Source: Prochlorococcus sp. AG-418-G23 (lineage in GTDB: Bacteria; Cyanobacteriota; Cyanobacteriia; PCC-6307; Cyanobiaceae). From it: 47,815 nt of DNA. The position numbers and the translations under genes are program-made. Positions 39,607 through 47,815 of the stretch are shown piece after piece; within the stretch, counting starts at the first letter, position 1; every line of letters starts with the position of its first letter. The notes under the pieces were generated by a model that was not told the origin of the DNA, searched no databases, and saw only the letters and a program-made list of their open reading frames with translations. Where the stretch lies: positions 1-47,815 of the forward strand of contig QCLY01000007.1 in the NCBI GenBank assembly GCA_003214195.1, written 5' to 3'.

Positions 39607-41243
39607 GATATTTTTTGCATCATTTCATAAGCATTTTCAATGGTATCTGCATCTTTAATTTTTTTATCTTTTCTCCACTTTGTTATTCTTGGAAATCTTA
39701 CTGCGATACCTGATTTATGACGTTTTGAAATTTGTATTTTCTCAAAAGATATTTCGAATACCATTTCTGGTTTCAATGATCGAACTGGACCAAATTTTTG
39801 TATTGTATTTTTTCTTATCCATTTATCTAGTTCTTTAATCTCAATATTAGTCAGGCCAGAATATGCAGACGCAAATTTAACTAATTCTTGGTCTTTCCAT
39901 AAAGCAAAACTATAATCTGTATAAAGACCAGCTCTTCTACCGCTCCCCCCTTTTGCGTAAATTAGAACAGCATCCAGTTGCATAGGGTCAACTTTATATT
40001 TCCACCAAATACCTTTTTTCCTTCCAGAGGTGTATTGAGACTTTTTATTTTTAATTATTAACCCTTCAGTATTATTTTCTCGAGATTTTTCTTTATAAGT
40101 TAAAGCCTCAGACCAATCTTTAGGATAGATTAAGTCGCATATTTTGAAAATATCAAAGCTATTATGCTCACTTTTATTTTGCCATTTTGAAAAATATTTT
40201 TCTAACTCAATTCTTCTATTTTCTAATTTAATTTCTCTTATATCTTTCCCATTAATCTCTAAAAGATCATAAACAATAAAAATAATTGGATATTTTATTT
40301 GGATTGATCTAGTAGGAGATTTTCTATTTATTCTTTTTTGTAGAAAAGAAAAATCAAAGGGAATTTGTTGTTTATAATTCCAAACTAATAATTCCCCGTC
40401 AAGAACAAAATCATCTTTAATACATGACATTTTTTCTACTAATTCTGGGTAAGTTTCATTTACCAATTCCTGTCCTCTTGTCCATAACGAAATATTCCCT
40501 GATCTTTTAATTAATTGAATTCTGATACCATCATATTTCCATTCAAATTGAAAATCATTTATCGGATGTTTGAATATTTTATCTTCAAAGGAATTTGCTA
40601 GAAGAAATGGAAATGGTTTGGAATTTAACTCTTCAAGATTTATATTCTTGTTAATTAAAAATGTATATGAATCAATTGAAGGTTCGAAATTCCCCATTAA
40701 CCTATGAGAAATTATCTCTTCATCAATATTAATTAGTTGTGCTATTGATTTTGTTATTAATCCGATAGAGACTCCTACTCTAAAAGTTCCAGTTAATATT
40801 TTATTAAAAATCAGATGGTTATCTTCAGGCAATGTTTCCCAAATTCTTTTAATTTCTAAATTTTTTTCGTATTCATTTAGTTCTGATAATTCAGGAACTA
40901 TTTTACTTAATATTTCATCGAGATTTATATTCGATATTTTTTTATTTTTGGAAGTATTTATATTTTTAAGTAATAAAGTGATTAACTCAGCTGAATCACC
41001 AACTTTTAAATAACATTGGTCAATTAACCATTGAGGGTATCCATAAATTTGAGAAAAAAGACTCCTTAAGTACCTTCCATTAACAAATCTCTTATTATTT
41101 TTCCCAGTTAGTAAATATATTGCCCATGAATTATCTATCGGTTCATTTGATAAAAAATACCTCTTTAAAATTTCAATTTTATTGTTTGTACTGTTACTTG
41201 AATCTAGATCTAAAAATAATTCTGAAAACTTTTTTAAACTCAT
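39603..41243 (-). CDS. ATP-dependent DNA ligase (ligase-associated cluster type)
   Basis: Motif I EWKYDGIRIQ, DGELLVW, EGLIIKN, WWKYKVD. Confidence 0.92.
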   Translation of the reverse strand: MSLKKFSELFLDLDSSNSTNNKIEILKRYFLSNEPIDNSWAIYLLTGKNNKRFVNGRYLRSLFSQIYGYPQWLIDQCYLKVGDSAELITLLLKNINTSKNKKISNINLDEILSKIVPELSELNEYEKNLEIKRIWETLPEDNHLIFNKILTGTFRVGVSIGLITKSIAQLINIDEEIISHRLMGNFEPSIDSYTFLINKNINLEELNSKPFPFLLANSFEDKIFKHPINDFQFEWKYDGIRIQLIKRSGNISLWTRGQELVNETYPELVEKMSCIKDDFVLDGELLVWNYKQQIPFDFSFLQKRINRKSPTRSIQIKYPIIFIVYDLLEINGKDIREIKLENRRIELEKYFSKWQNKSEHNSFDIFKICDLIYPKDWSEALTYKEKSRENNTEGLIIKNKKSQYTSGRKKGIWWKYKVDPMQLDAVLIYAKGGSGRRAGLYTDYSFALWKDQELVKFASAYSGLTNIEIKELDKWIRKNTIQKFGPVRSLKPEMVFEISFEKIQISKRHKSGIAVRFPRITKWRKDKKIKDADTIENAYEMMQKIS

Positions 41244-42232
41244 ATTTTCTCCCCAAAGGAAAGAACATTTATTATTTCCTTCTCACTTAAATATTTACTT
41301 AATGCTTCACTATCTCCATGATGAAAAAATACATTTTTTGCTTCAGACTTTTTTACTATTTCCAGAATCCCATCCCAATCTGCATGATCAGAAATTGCAA
41401 ATCCTTTATCATATCCTGATCTTTTTCTAAGAGCTCTTATTGACATCCATCCACTTGCAAAAGCTGTTTGAATATTTTTAAAATTTTTTAGATAATAGCC
41501 CTTACTTAGTGATGGAGGTAATAATATAAGATTTCCTTTAAGAACATCAATTTCTTTTTTATTTTCAAGTTCTATAGTATCTCTAATATCAATTCCAAGT
41601 TCTTTATAACAATTATTCATTTTATAAATACTTCCATGGGAATAAATATTACCTTTAAAATTTGTTTGACTTAACTCGTTTAATAGTCTCTGAGCTTTTC
41701 CAAGTGAATAGCAGAAAAGTAAAGATGTTTTTTCTGGCGAATTAGTTATCCATTTTGTAATATCATTTGCTATTTTATTAGTCTGATCCCACTTAAATAT
41801 TGGTAAACCAAAAGTACATTCGCTTATTAAATAATCAGTTTTTACTATTTCATATTGTTTGCAAGTCTCATCTCTTTGAAGCTTAAAGTCCCCTGAAATT
41901 AGCCATTTTTCTTCAGCAAAAATAAATTTTATTTGGCTAGATCCAAGTATATGACCTGAAGGATGAAAAGAAATATTTATACCATTTATTTTGAATTCTT
42001 TTCCATAATCAAAACTCTTAATATTGATATCTTCTCCAACTCTTTTTTTAAGTAGTATTGCAGTCTCGTTAGTAGAAATGTATTCTTCGCAGCCAAATGT
42101 GAAGTGATCAAAATGAGCATGGGTTATCAATGCTCTCTTTACAGGCTTACTTGGATCAATCCAAATATCAGCAAGCTCACAATAAAGGCTTCCATCTCTG
42201 TATCTAATTAAATCTTCTTCTTTTGTTTCCAA
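41240..42232 (-). CDS. Ligase-associated DNA damage response exonuclease (metallo-beta-lactamase fold)
   Basis: THAHFDHF, HPSGHILGSSQI, SGDFK, ISDHADWDG. Confidence 0.9.
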   Translation of the reverse strand: METKEEDLIRYRDGSLYCELADIWIDPSKPVKRALITHAHFDHFTFGCEEYISTNETAILLKKRVGEDINIKSFDYGKEFKINGINISFHPSGHILGSSQIKFIFAEEKWLISGDFKLQRDETCKQYEIVKTDYLISECTFGLPIFKWDQTNKIANDITKWITNSPEKTSLLFCYSLGKAQRLLNELSQTNFKGNIYSHGSIYKMNNCYKELGIDIRDTIELENKKEIDVLKGNLILLPPSLSKGYYLKNFKNIQTAFASGWMSIRALRKRSGYDKGFAISDHADWDGILEIVKKSEAKNVFFHHGDSEALSKYLSEKEIINVLSFGEKI

Positions 42233-42267
42233 AGATATATCTCTTGTAATAAAGCTAATTTAGCTAA

Positions 42268-42681
42268 TTATGCCCATGCTTGTTTTGATAAAGCTATCGC
42301 TGAGATAGTTAGTAAAGCTATAACTACAAATTTGTTACTCCAATTAATCATGAATGAACTGATTTTGTTAATAGAAACTTTCTTAGATGGCAAAATCTTT
42401 TTCTTATTCATTATGTGATGATTTTCAATATTTTCTAAGTAATTTAAATTTTTAATCTTATTTATTAATTTAGATTCGCAACTTGAGAGTTTTTCTACAT
42501 TATTTAATAAATCAATATCTTCTGGTCTTAATAAAGAATTTAATTCTTTAATTTGCATGTCGTTTTTTGCAAGAAATTCATTAACTATCAAATCTGTACC
42601 AAAACCATTCTTTATTTTTAAGAGGATTTCCTCTCTTTTCCAGGAATTTTCTAAGGAAATTAAAATTTTACCTAAGCTCAT
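42268..42681 (-). CDS. Hypothetical protein with C-terminal TM anchor
   Basis: 137-aa ORF; terminal hydrophobic segment. Confidence 0.6.
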   Translation of the reverse strand: MSLGKILISLENSWKREEILLKIKNGFGTDLIVNEFLAKNDMQIKELNSLLRPEDIDLLNNVEKLSSCESKLINKIKNLNYLENIENHHIMNKKKILPSKKVSINKISSFMINWSNKFVVIALLTISAIALSKQAWA

Positions 42682-42765
42682 TTTAAGTATTTTTACTTAT
42701 GTTAAATTATTATCTTTTTCTTTCGTGGTTTTTTTCTTCTAAGGAATTAGAAAAATAATTTTTAT

Positions 42766-43053
42766 TTAAGATTTGCGAATAAGTCTGTTTGAAAAATAGT
42801 TTATCTTTACTTTTTCTACAATTCTCCTTGAACTGCTTTTTTCTTTGACTGAATTTTTATTAAGATTGACTATTTCATCTGATGCATTTTTGCCAGTTTC
42901 AAAATAATGTTTAATTTTTTCTAATTCTTCCTGATTCAATCTTTTTGTTGCGCCTTTTGCGTTAATTCCAAGTTTCTTGCAAGCTAATAGTATTCTATTA
43001 CTTTCAACGTTAAGATCTTTTGCAATAGTGAAAATTGGAGTGTTGATAGACAT
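42766..43053 (-). CDS. Stand-alone IF-2 N-terminal-domain protein
   Basis: TIAKDLNVESNRILLACKKLGINAKGATKRLNQEELEKIK matches the IF2_N pattern. Confidence 0.7.
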   Translation of the reverse strand: MSINTPIFTIAKDLNVESNRILLACKKLGINAKGATKRLNQEELEKIKHYFETGKNASDEIVNLNKNSVKEKSSSRRIVEKVKINYFSNRLIRKS

Positions 43054-43148
43054 TATCTCAAGGACTTTAGAATTTACTATTTATAATATATTTTTAAATT
43101 AGAAATTTTTTGTATTTTTAACGAATATTAATTCCTATTTTTGTTAAT

Positions 43149-44468
43149 TCAGGCTACTTCATCCTCGCAATTATTTAAATCATTGAACTTTTTTTCCATT
43201 GTAGGGTTATTTCTAGTTAATTTCTTTACTGTTAGATCTTGAGATTTACTATCAGCTGATAATAGGTGTTTTTTTGAGAGAATTAAAGCTTCCTTAGTTT
43301 TTTGTAAATGCACTATTGATTTATCAATTTCTGAAATTGCATCATTAAATCTATCTTGGGCTAGTGATACATTCTTACCAACTGCATTCTTAAATTGCTC
43401 AAGAGTATTTTCAAAATTAGTAATGTCATAGTTTTCTCTTTTCATTAAATCAATTTGTGATTTGTATTTTAAAGTTTCCATAGATGCATTTCTTAGTAAA
43501 GAGATAATTGGCAAAAAGAATTGTGGTCTTATCACATACATCTTTGGAAATTTATGAGAAACATCTACTATGCCAGCGTTATATAATTCACTTTCTGGCT
43601 CAAGTAGCGACACTAGTACAGCGTACTCACAAGATTTTTGTCTTCTATCTTTATCTAATTCTTTTAGAAAATCTTCGTTTTTTCTTTTATGATTTCCACT
43701 TAAAGTTTGGTTCTTCATTTCAAACATTATTGAAACTATTTCAGTTTTATTATTATCATATTCTCTAAATATGTAGTCACCTTTACTACCTGAGGTGATG
43801 TCATTATCTTTTTCAAAATATGAGTTTTTAAAAGCAGAAGCGCGATTCAGATTGAATTGGGTTTCGCAATGGATTTCTAAAGTTTCGCCAACCATCTTTG
43901 TAGATAGTCTAGATTTCATTTCCCGAAGCTCTTGTATAGTAAGGTCCCTCTCACTAATTTTGCTTTTATACTTTTCTTCAATTAATTTTTCATTTATTGA
44001 TTGTTCAAGTTTCATTTTTTCAATGGAATTAGTTAATGAAGAGTTCTCCTTCTCTAAATTAGTAACAGCTTCATTGATTTTATTTTTTAAAGACAATTCT
44101 GAAATTAAAGACTGGTTTTTAATTTCGTCCTTTAATTTATTTAATTCATTATTAAGTGAATTAATTTTATTAGTTGCTTGATTTCTTATATCATTAAGAG
44201 CATTTATTTTTTGTTCATCGGCGATATTTAGTTTTGATTCAAGGGTTTTGATTTCGTTTTCTTTAATACGGGCTTGCTCTATTAACTGTACTTTAAATTC
44301 TCTCTTTAAAATTTCCAAAGATTTTTTATTATCTTCTTCAGCTAATAAAAGTCTTTCTTTTATTTGTTTATTAAATTCTTCGTCTTTTATTTCTAGAAGT
44401 ATTTCTTCAAAGCTACTAGGATCAATTCGGAAAGTTTTGCCGCATGAGGGACAATTAATATCTTTCAT
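43149..44468 (-). CDS. DUF2130 protein (Zn-ribbon, coiled coil, nuclease-like C-terminus)
   Basis: INCPSCGKTF; long coiled coil; KMVGETLEIHCETQFN, GSKGDYIFRE, FEMKNQ, DRRQKSCEYAVLVSLLE. Confidence 0.85.
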   Translation of the reverse strand: MKDINCPSCGKTFRIDPSSFEEILLEIKDEEFNKQIKERLLLAEEDNKKSLEILKREFKVQLIEQARIKENEIKTLESKLNIADEQKINALNDIRNQATNKINSLNNELNKLKDEIKNQSLISELSLKNKINEAVTNLEKENSSLTNSIEKMKLEQSINEKLIEEKYKSKISERDLTIQELREMKSRLSTKMVGETLEIHCETQFNLNRASAFKNSYFEKDNDITSGSKGDYIFREYDNNKTEIVSIMFEMKNQTLSGNHKRKNEDFLKELDKDRRQKSCEYAVLVSLLEPESELYNAGIVDVSHKFPKMYVIRPQFFLPIISLLRNASMETLKYKSQIDLMKRENYDITNFENTLEQFKNAVGKNVSLAQDRFNDAISEIDKSIVHLQKTKEALILSKKHLLSADSKSQDLTVKKLTRNNPTMEKKFNDLNNCEDEVA

Positions 44469-44599
44469 CTTTTTAATTAAAAAATTAATATTGGGAAAGG
44501 ATTCAATATTCTAAATTATGTAAAAAGAATATTCTTGACTAAGAATAAACAATGTTTCAATGTTATGCATAAATTATCTAGATAAATACTAAATTTAAA

Positions 44600-44968
44600 T
44601 TATATTAATCCTGATTCTTTAAGAATATTAATTTTATTTGCTAATTCAATATCTGCTGAGGATATTGATCTATCTAGTTTTTTGTGAGAAGAAACTGTAT
44701 AACCACTATCATCAACAAATTCATCTTCAGCATCTTCAACTTGCATATTTGCATTTTGAATGTTGTTGTAATTATTCGATTTGTATAAATTTGATTTGCT
44801 ATTATTACTATATCCAAAATTAGCAATACCTCTTGCGCCTAAGGCTTCTTCAACTAATATCCCAACAACTTTAGATCTACTTACAGATTCGTTTTTGGAT
44901 ATTTCATCGATAATTTCAAGTACCCTTTTTCTGGGAAGGTATCCTATCCTTTTAACCTTGTTTTCCAT
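44600..44968 (-). CDS. Hypothetical protein with RHH-like N-terminus and Asn/Ser-rich linker
   Basis: RVLEIIDEISKNESVSRSKVVGILVEEAL; NNSKSNLYKSNNYNNIQNAN linker. Confidence 0.6.
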   Translation of the reverse strand: MENKVKRIGYLPRKRVLEIIDEISKNESVSRSKVVGILVEEALGARGIANFGYSNNSKSNLYKSNNYNNIQNANMQVEDAEDEFVDDSGYTVSSHKKLDRSISSADIELANKINILKESGLI

Positions 44969-45186
44969 GAAATTCTATATATGTCATTATTGTAACACTT
45001 CTGTCAAATATGATGAAATTTTACTTTAGTACCAAATCAAAAGCCAGGTAATGCAGAAAAATATAATTTTAAATAAGCTTTATGGAAAGTTATTTCCTAA
45101 TTACTGATTAGGATAGTTGAGTGTTCTTTGTCGGTTTACAATTAAGGAGCTTGTTTGGAAATTTTTAATTTAAAATTCTTATTCAT

Positions 45187-45390
45187 ATGAAAGATAGACT
45201 TTATGATAATGCTGATAGTTTTGCCATGTCATTTGATGAGGAATGGGAAAATATTGATTGTGAGGACTTACGATTAAAGATAGATAAAGTATTTGAACTC
45301 TTATCTGATCACCCTTTTTTAGTCTCCAATCCAGAAAATGCAAAAAAAATAGCTGAATTTAGGATTTTCTCATTGAAAAAATTTCAGTAA
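45187..45390 (+). CDS. Hypothetical small acidic protein
   Basis: 67-aa ORF, protein-like. Confidence 0.55.
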   Translation: MKDRLYDNADSFAMSFDEEWENIDCEDLRLKIDKVFELLSDHPFLVSNPENAKKIAEFRIFSLKKFQ

Positions 45391-45433
45391 ATATTCTTTA
45401 TTTTTTTGTTTTTTTAATTTTAATAATATAGTT

Positions 45434-45607
45434 TTACATATTTGCGGAATTAAAAAAACCCTTGCTGTATAAAAATATTGTTATCCCTATTATTGGACCT
45501 AGGCCGAATATAAAAAGAACTAATTTTGCAGAATTTTTTGTTTGACCTAATTCTTGATTCTTATTCTTTAACTTAGCTTTAATCTTTTTAGGGTTTTTCT
45601 TTTTCAT
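45434..45607 (-). CDS. 57-aa protein, basic N-terminus + TM (MKKKNPKKIKAKLKNKNQELGQTKNSAKLVLFIFGLGPIIGITIFLYSKGFFNSANM)
   Basis: Read directly; below track cutoff. Confidence 0.6.
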   Translation of the reverse strand: MKKKNPKKIKAKLKNKNQELGQTKNSAKLVLFIFGLGPIIGITIFLYSKGFFNSANM

Positions 45608-45742
45608 ATAAATATTTTACTACATTACAAATTTTAAAGGCTTTGATTAATCCTTAAATCTCTCGTATTTTAATTGCTCAGTAAAATATATTCTGGGATC
45701 AATAAAACATAATATTGTATAATTGAATTAATAAAATCAAAT

Positions 45743-45949
45743 ATGAGTGCGACTAAGAGAGAGGAAGTAAGTTCTCACCTTAGGTATATAAGGTTAGAAC
45801 TTAGAGAAATGCATCAAATGCTTATTAAGGATGACTTACTGCCAGATTTAAGCGAAGCAAAGGAAGTACATGCCCAACTCGATGCATTACTAGAGTTATT
45901 ATCCGAAAAAAGAACAAATAAGATAAAAAAACAGTTCGGTAAATTTTAA
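45743..45949 (+). CDS. Hypothetical helical small protein
   Basis: 68-aa ORF; similar in pattern to 47177-47353. Confidence 0.6.
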   Translation: MSATKREEVSSHLRYIRLELREMHQMLIKDDLLPDLSEAKEVHAQLDALLELLSEKRTNKIKKQFGKF

Positions 45950-45963
45950 TTAGTTTAAATAAA

Positions 45964-46158
45964 TCATAAATAATTAGTGGCAGATTCTATTTTTTTGCGA
46001 TTATCGTGCATTTGTTCTAATTTGTTGTAAATTTCTTTAATTTGAATTTGTAATAGATCAGTCGAATTGATGTTACTCAAGGAATCCATTGCTGATAAAA
46101 GACTTTCTTTTGCCTCAACCAAATGTCTACATTCTTTGCTTCCTGCTTCGTATGCCAT
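45964..46158 (-). CDS. Hypothetical helical small protein
   Basis: 64-aa ORF. Confidence 0.55.
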   Translation of the reverse strand: MAYEAGSKECRHLVEAKESLLSAMDSLSNINSTDLLQIQIKEIYNKLEQMHDNRKKIESATNYL

Positions 46159-46299
46159 AGTAACTTTAAAAACAATAGTATTACAAATATATAATCAATC
46201 TTTCAGTATTGCTTGATACTCTTGTTAAATGAAAATCTATAATTGTTATTTCTATTACATAATAACAATTTATTCTTTCTAAAATTAAAAAAAAAACAT

Positions 46300-46482
46300 A
46301 TGAACGAAAATTCTAAAGATTATGAATTCTGTATTAAAGTTGCTTTAGAAAATGCAAAAAATAGAATTAATTTACTAAATGATTGTGATAAACAGTGTGT
46401 TTTTGATGAGTATAAAGAATGGATCAATGATGGCCTAAATAGACATAGTGTTTTATTACTTAGGGAAGACCCTATAATTTAA
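46300..46482 (+). CDS. 60-aa small protein (MNENSKDYEFCIKVALENAKNRINLLNDCDKQCVFDEYKEWINDGLNRHSVLLLREDPII)
   Basis: Internal ATG preferred over the 46243 TTG start. Confidence 0.55.
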   Translation: MNENSKDYEFCIKVALENAKNRINLLNDCDKQCVFDEYKEWINDGLNRHSVLLLREDPII

Positions 46483-46501
46483 TAAAAATTAAAAACCTTT
46501 T

Positions 46502-46597
46502 TTAATTTTTTGTACTCGAAGTAATTTTAAATAAAAAATAAAGACTCATAACAAATGTAATTATTAAGATAATGGTTAAAGAAGATAAATTATTCAT
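46502..46597 (-). CDS. 31-aa TM peptide (MNNLSSLTIILIITFVMSLYFLFKITSSTKN)
   Basis: Read directly. Confidence 0.4.
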   Translation of the reverse strand: MNNLSSLTIILIITFVMSLYFLFKITSSTKN

Positions 46598-46646
46598 TAA
46601 CTTTTCCGATGATAGGCTTATTATACTCAATCTCATTAAATTTCCC

Positions 46647-46784
46647 TTAAATTTTGTTATCGTCAAAGAGTGAATAAATAAATTTCTTTAAATTTTCTTT
46701 TTCAAGAAAAATTTCTCTAGAATTATAATTTTTTAATTTCTTATAAATCGTATTCATTGTTTTTTCTAAATTTGGATTATCCAT
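46647..46784 (-). CDS. 45-aa small protein (MDNPNLEKTMNTIYKKLKNYNSREIFLEKENLKKFIYSLFDDNKI)
   Basis: Read directly. Confidence 0.45.
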   Translation of the reverse strand: MDNPNLEKTMNTIYKKLKNYNSREIFLEKENLKKFIYSLFDDNKI

Positions 46785-46789
46785 ATGAT

Positions 46790-47137
46790 TTATTTTTCTA
46801 ATAAATAAATTTTCTCTTCTCCAATTTTATCTGGCTTTGTAATTTTACATCCTTTATCTTTTTCCATATTGCAATCTTTAGTAGCAGGAAAAGATTTCCA
46901 AGTACAAATTTTCTCTTGAGAATCTTCTTTTAAAATAATCCATCCATCATCTAGGTATTCTGTAATCCCTTCGTCTCCACAGGAAAACTTAATTTCCATT
47001 CTTTTCTTTTCTATATTATTTTTTTCATTAATATTTTCTTCCTGATTAATTAAGTTATCTTTATTATTTAATGTTTTACAAGAAGTTAACAAAATTACAA
47101 TCAAAAACATCTGTGATAATCTTTTTAATCGTTTCAT
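46790..47137 (-). CDS. Hypothetical lipoprotein
   Basis: Lipobox VILLTSC; 115 aa. Confidence 0.6.
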   Translation of the reverse strand: MKRLKRLSQMFLIVILLTSCKTLNNKDNLINQEENINEKNNIEKKRMEIKFSCGDEGITEYLDDGWIILKEDSQEKICTWKSFPATKDCNMEKDKGCKITKPDKIGEEKIYLLEK

Positions 47138-47176
47138 TTCAATATTATGTTAATTTCAATTTCTTTGGATTGTAGT

Positions 47177-47353
47177 TTATTTTGACTCTATTAATTTTAA
47201 AAGTTGATCCATCTTATCCATTATTCTTCTAACTTCATTGGGCTCGGGTAATATTAATTCTTCAGTAACTGCTAAATGCATTTTTTTTAAATTTTGTCTT
47301 AAATCTTTTAGATGCACTTTCACGTTCTCTTTCTTTTGTTTTATATCAGTCAT
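47177..47353 (-). CDS. 58-aa helical protein, apparent paralog of 45743-45949
   Basis: MTDIKQKKENVKVHLKDLRQNLKKMHLAVTEELILPEPNEVRRIMDKMDQLLKLIESK. Confidence 0.55.
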   Translation of the reverse strand: MTDIKQKKENVKVHLKDLRQNLKKMHLAVTEELILPEPNEVRRIMDKMDQLLKLIESK

Positions 47354-47365
47354 GGTAATACTACT

Positions 47366-47812
47366 TTAATTTTTTAAATTTTCAATTTCATAGATTTCTC
47401 TACCACCATAACAAAAATTTGTTGATAACATTTTTAACTCACTTTTATTAATTGATATTATATTTTTATTTTTAGTAATATAATTTCTAGCATTTATTTC
47501 ACATTCTAATTTATTTTTTGCAAGGTTAATAACGGGATAAAAATATGCAAATGTAGTAATTGCGAACAAAAATATTATTAAGGATTTTTTTTCATTTTTA
47601 ATTAATTCGTTAGATTTCTTCTTTGCGTTTAGTATTTTTATTAGAAGTTTATCTGGTAATCCAATTTGAACAAAAAGTAATTCCACCCACCATGGAAGAT
47701 CCTTATCTTTTTTATTCTTATAAGTTTCGGTTTTATTCATTTTGTTAGCTTCATAATTTTGGTTTTTATTTACTTTTGGATTCCTTGTTTCTTTTTTATT
47801 CATATCATCCAA
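47366..47812 (-). CDS. Hypothetical protein with one TM segment
   Basis: 148-aa ORF, ends close to window edge. Confidence 0.55.
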   Translation of the reverse strand: MDDMNKKETRNPKVNKNQNYEANKMNKTETYKNKKDKDLPWWVELLFVQIGLPDKLLIKILNAKKKSNELIKNEKKSLIIFLFAITTFAYFYPVINLAKNKLECEINARNYITKNKNIISINKSELKMLSTNFCYGGREIYEIENLKN

Positions 47813-47815
47813 TAA

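Noticed and set aside
43795-44514. Two plus-strand ORFs (128 and 88 aa) over the DUF2130 gene
   Set aside because: Ser/Leu/Phe-rich antisense shadows of the coiled-coil region.
1-47815. CRISPR arrays, IS elements, tRNA or rRNA genes
   Set aside because: No spaced direct repeats, transposase ORFs or recognisable tRNA/rRNA sequences seen by eye; a tRNAscan/Infernal run would be needed to be sure.

Overview
The window looks like an AT-rich picocyanobacterial chromosome segment, most like high-light-clade Prochlorococcus. That assignment rests on gene content and protein motifs only; no search was run. Core genes (UDG4, ispG, ctp protease, nadA, MidA-like methyltransferase, aroB, purK) are followed by a 6S RNA candidate directly downstream of purK. 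About 12 kb (9.8-22 kb) is then filled with tiny ORFs, many shorter than the 60-aa ORF-track cutoff and often chained by ATGA/TAATG overlaps. It includes two DUF1651-like genes with near-identical promoter/operator sequences resembling a cyanobacterial LexA box, a truncated NAD-dependent DNA-ligase-like protein (Ia + adenylation domain only), an Hli protein and a TIGR02450-like protein. Next comes a phosphate/arsenate block: phoB-phoR, porin (phoE-like), pstS, chrA, arsJ, ArsJ-associated GAPDH, arsR, pstC-pstA-pstB. It has Pho-box-like 11-bp-period repeats and a perfect 24-bp palindrome upstream of arsR. The complete four-gene ligase-associated DNA-damage operon (MBL exonuclease, ATP ligase, Lhr-like helicase, PdeM) follows. 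The right end holds a DUF2130 protein, a stand-alone IF-2 N-terminal domain and more small ORFs. Best leads: the mini-LigA operon, the paired LexA-like promoters of the DUF1651 loci, an ORF with no canonical start after an in-frame TAG, and the phosphoesterase with an apparent start/frameshift problem.
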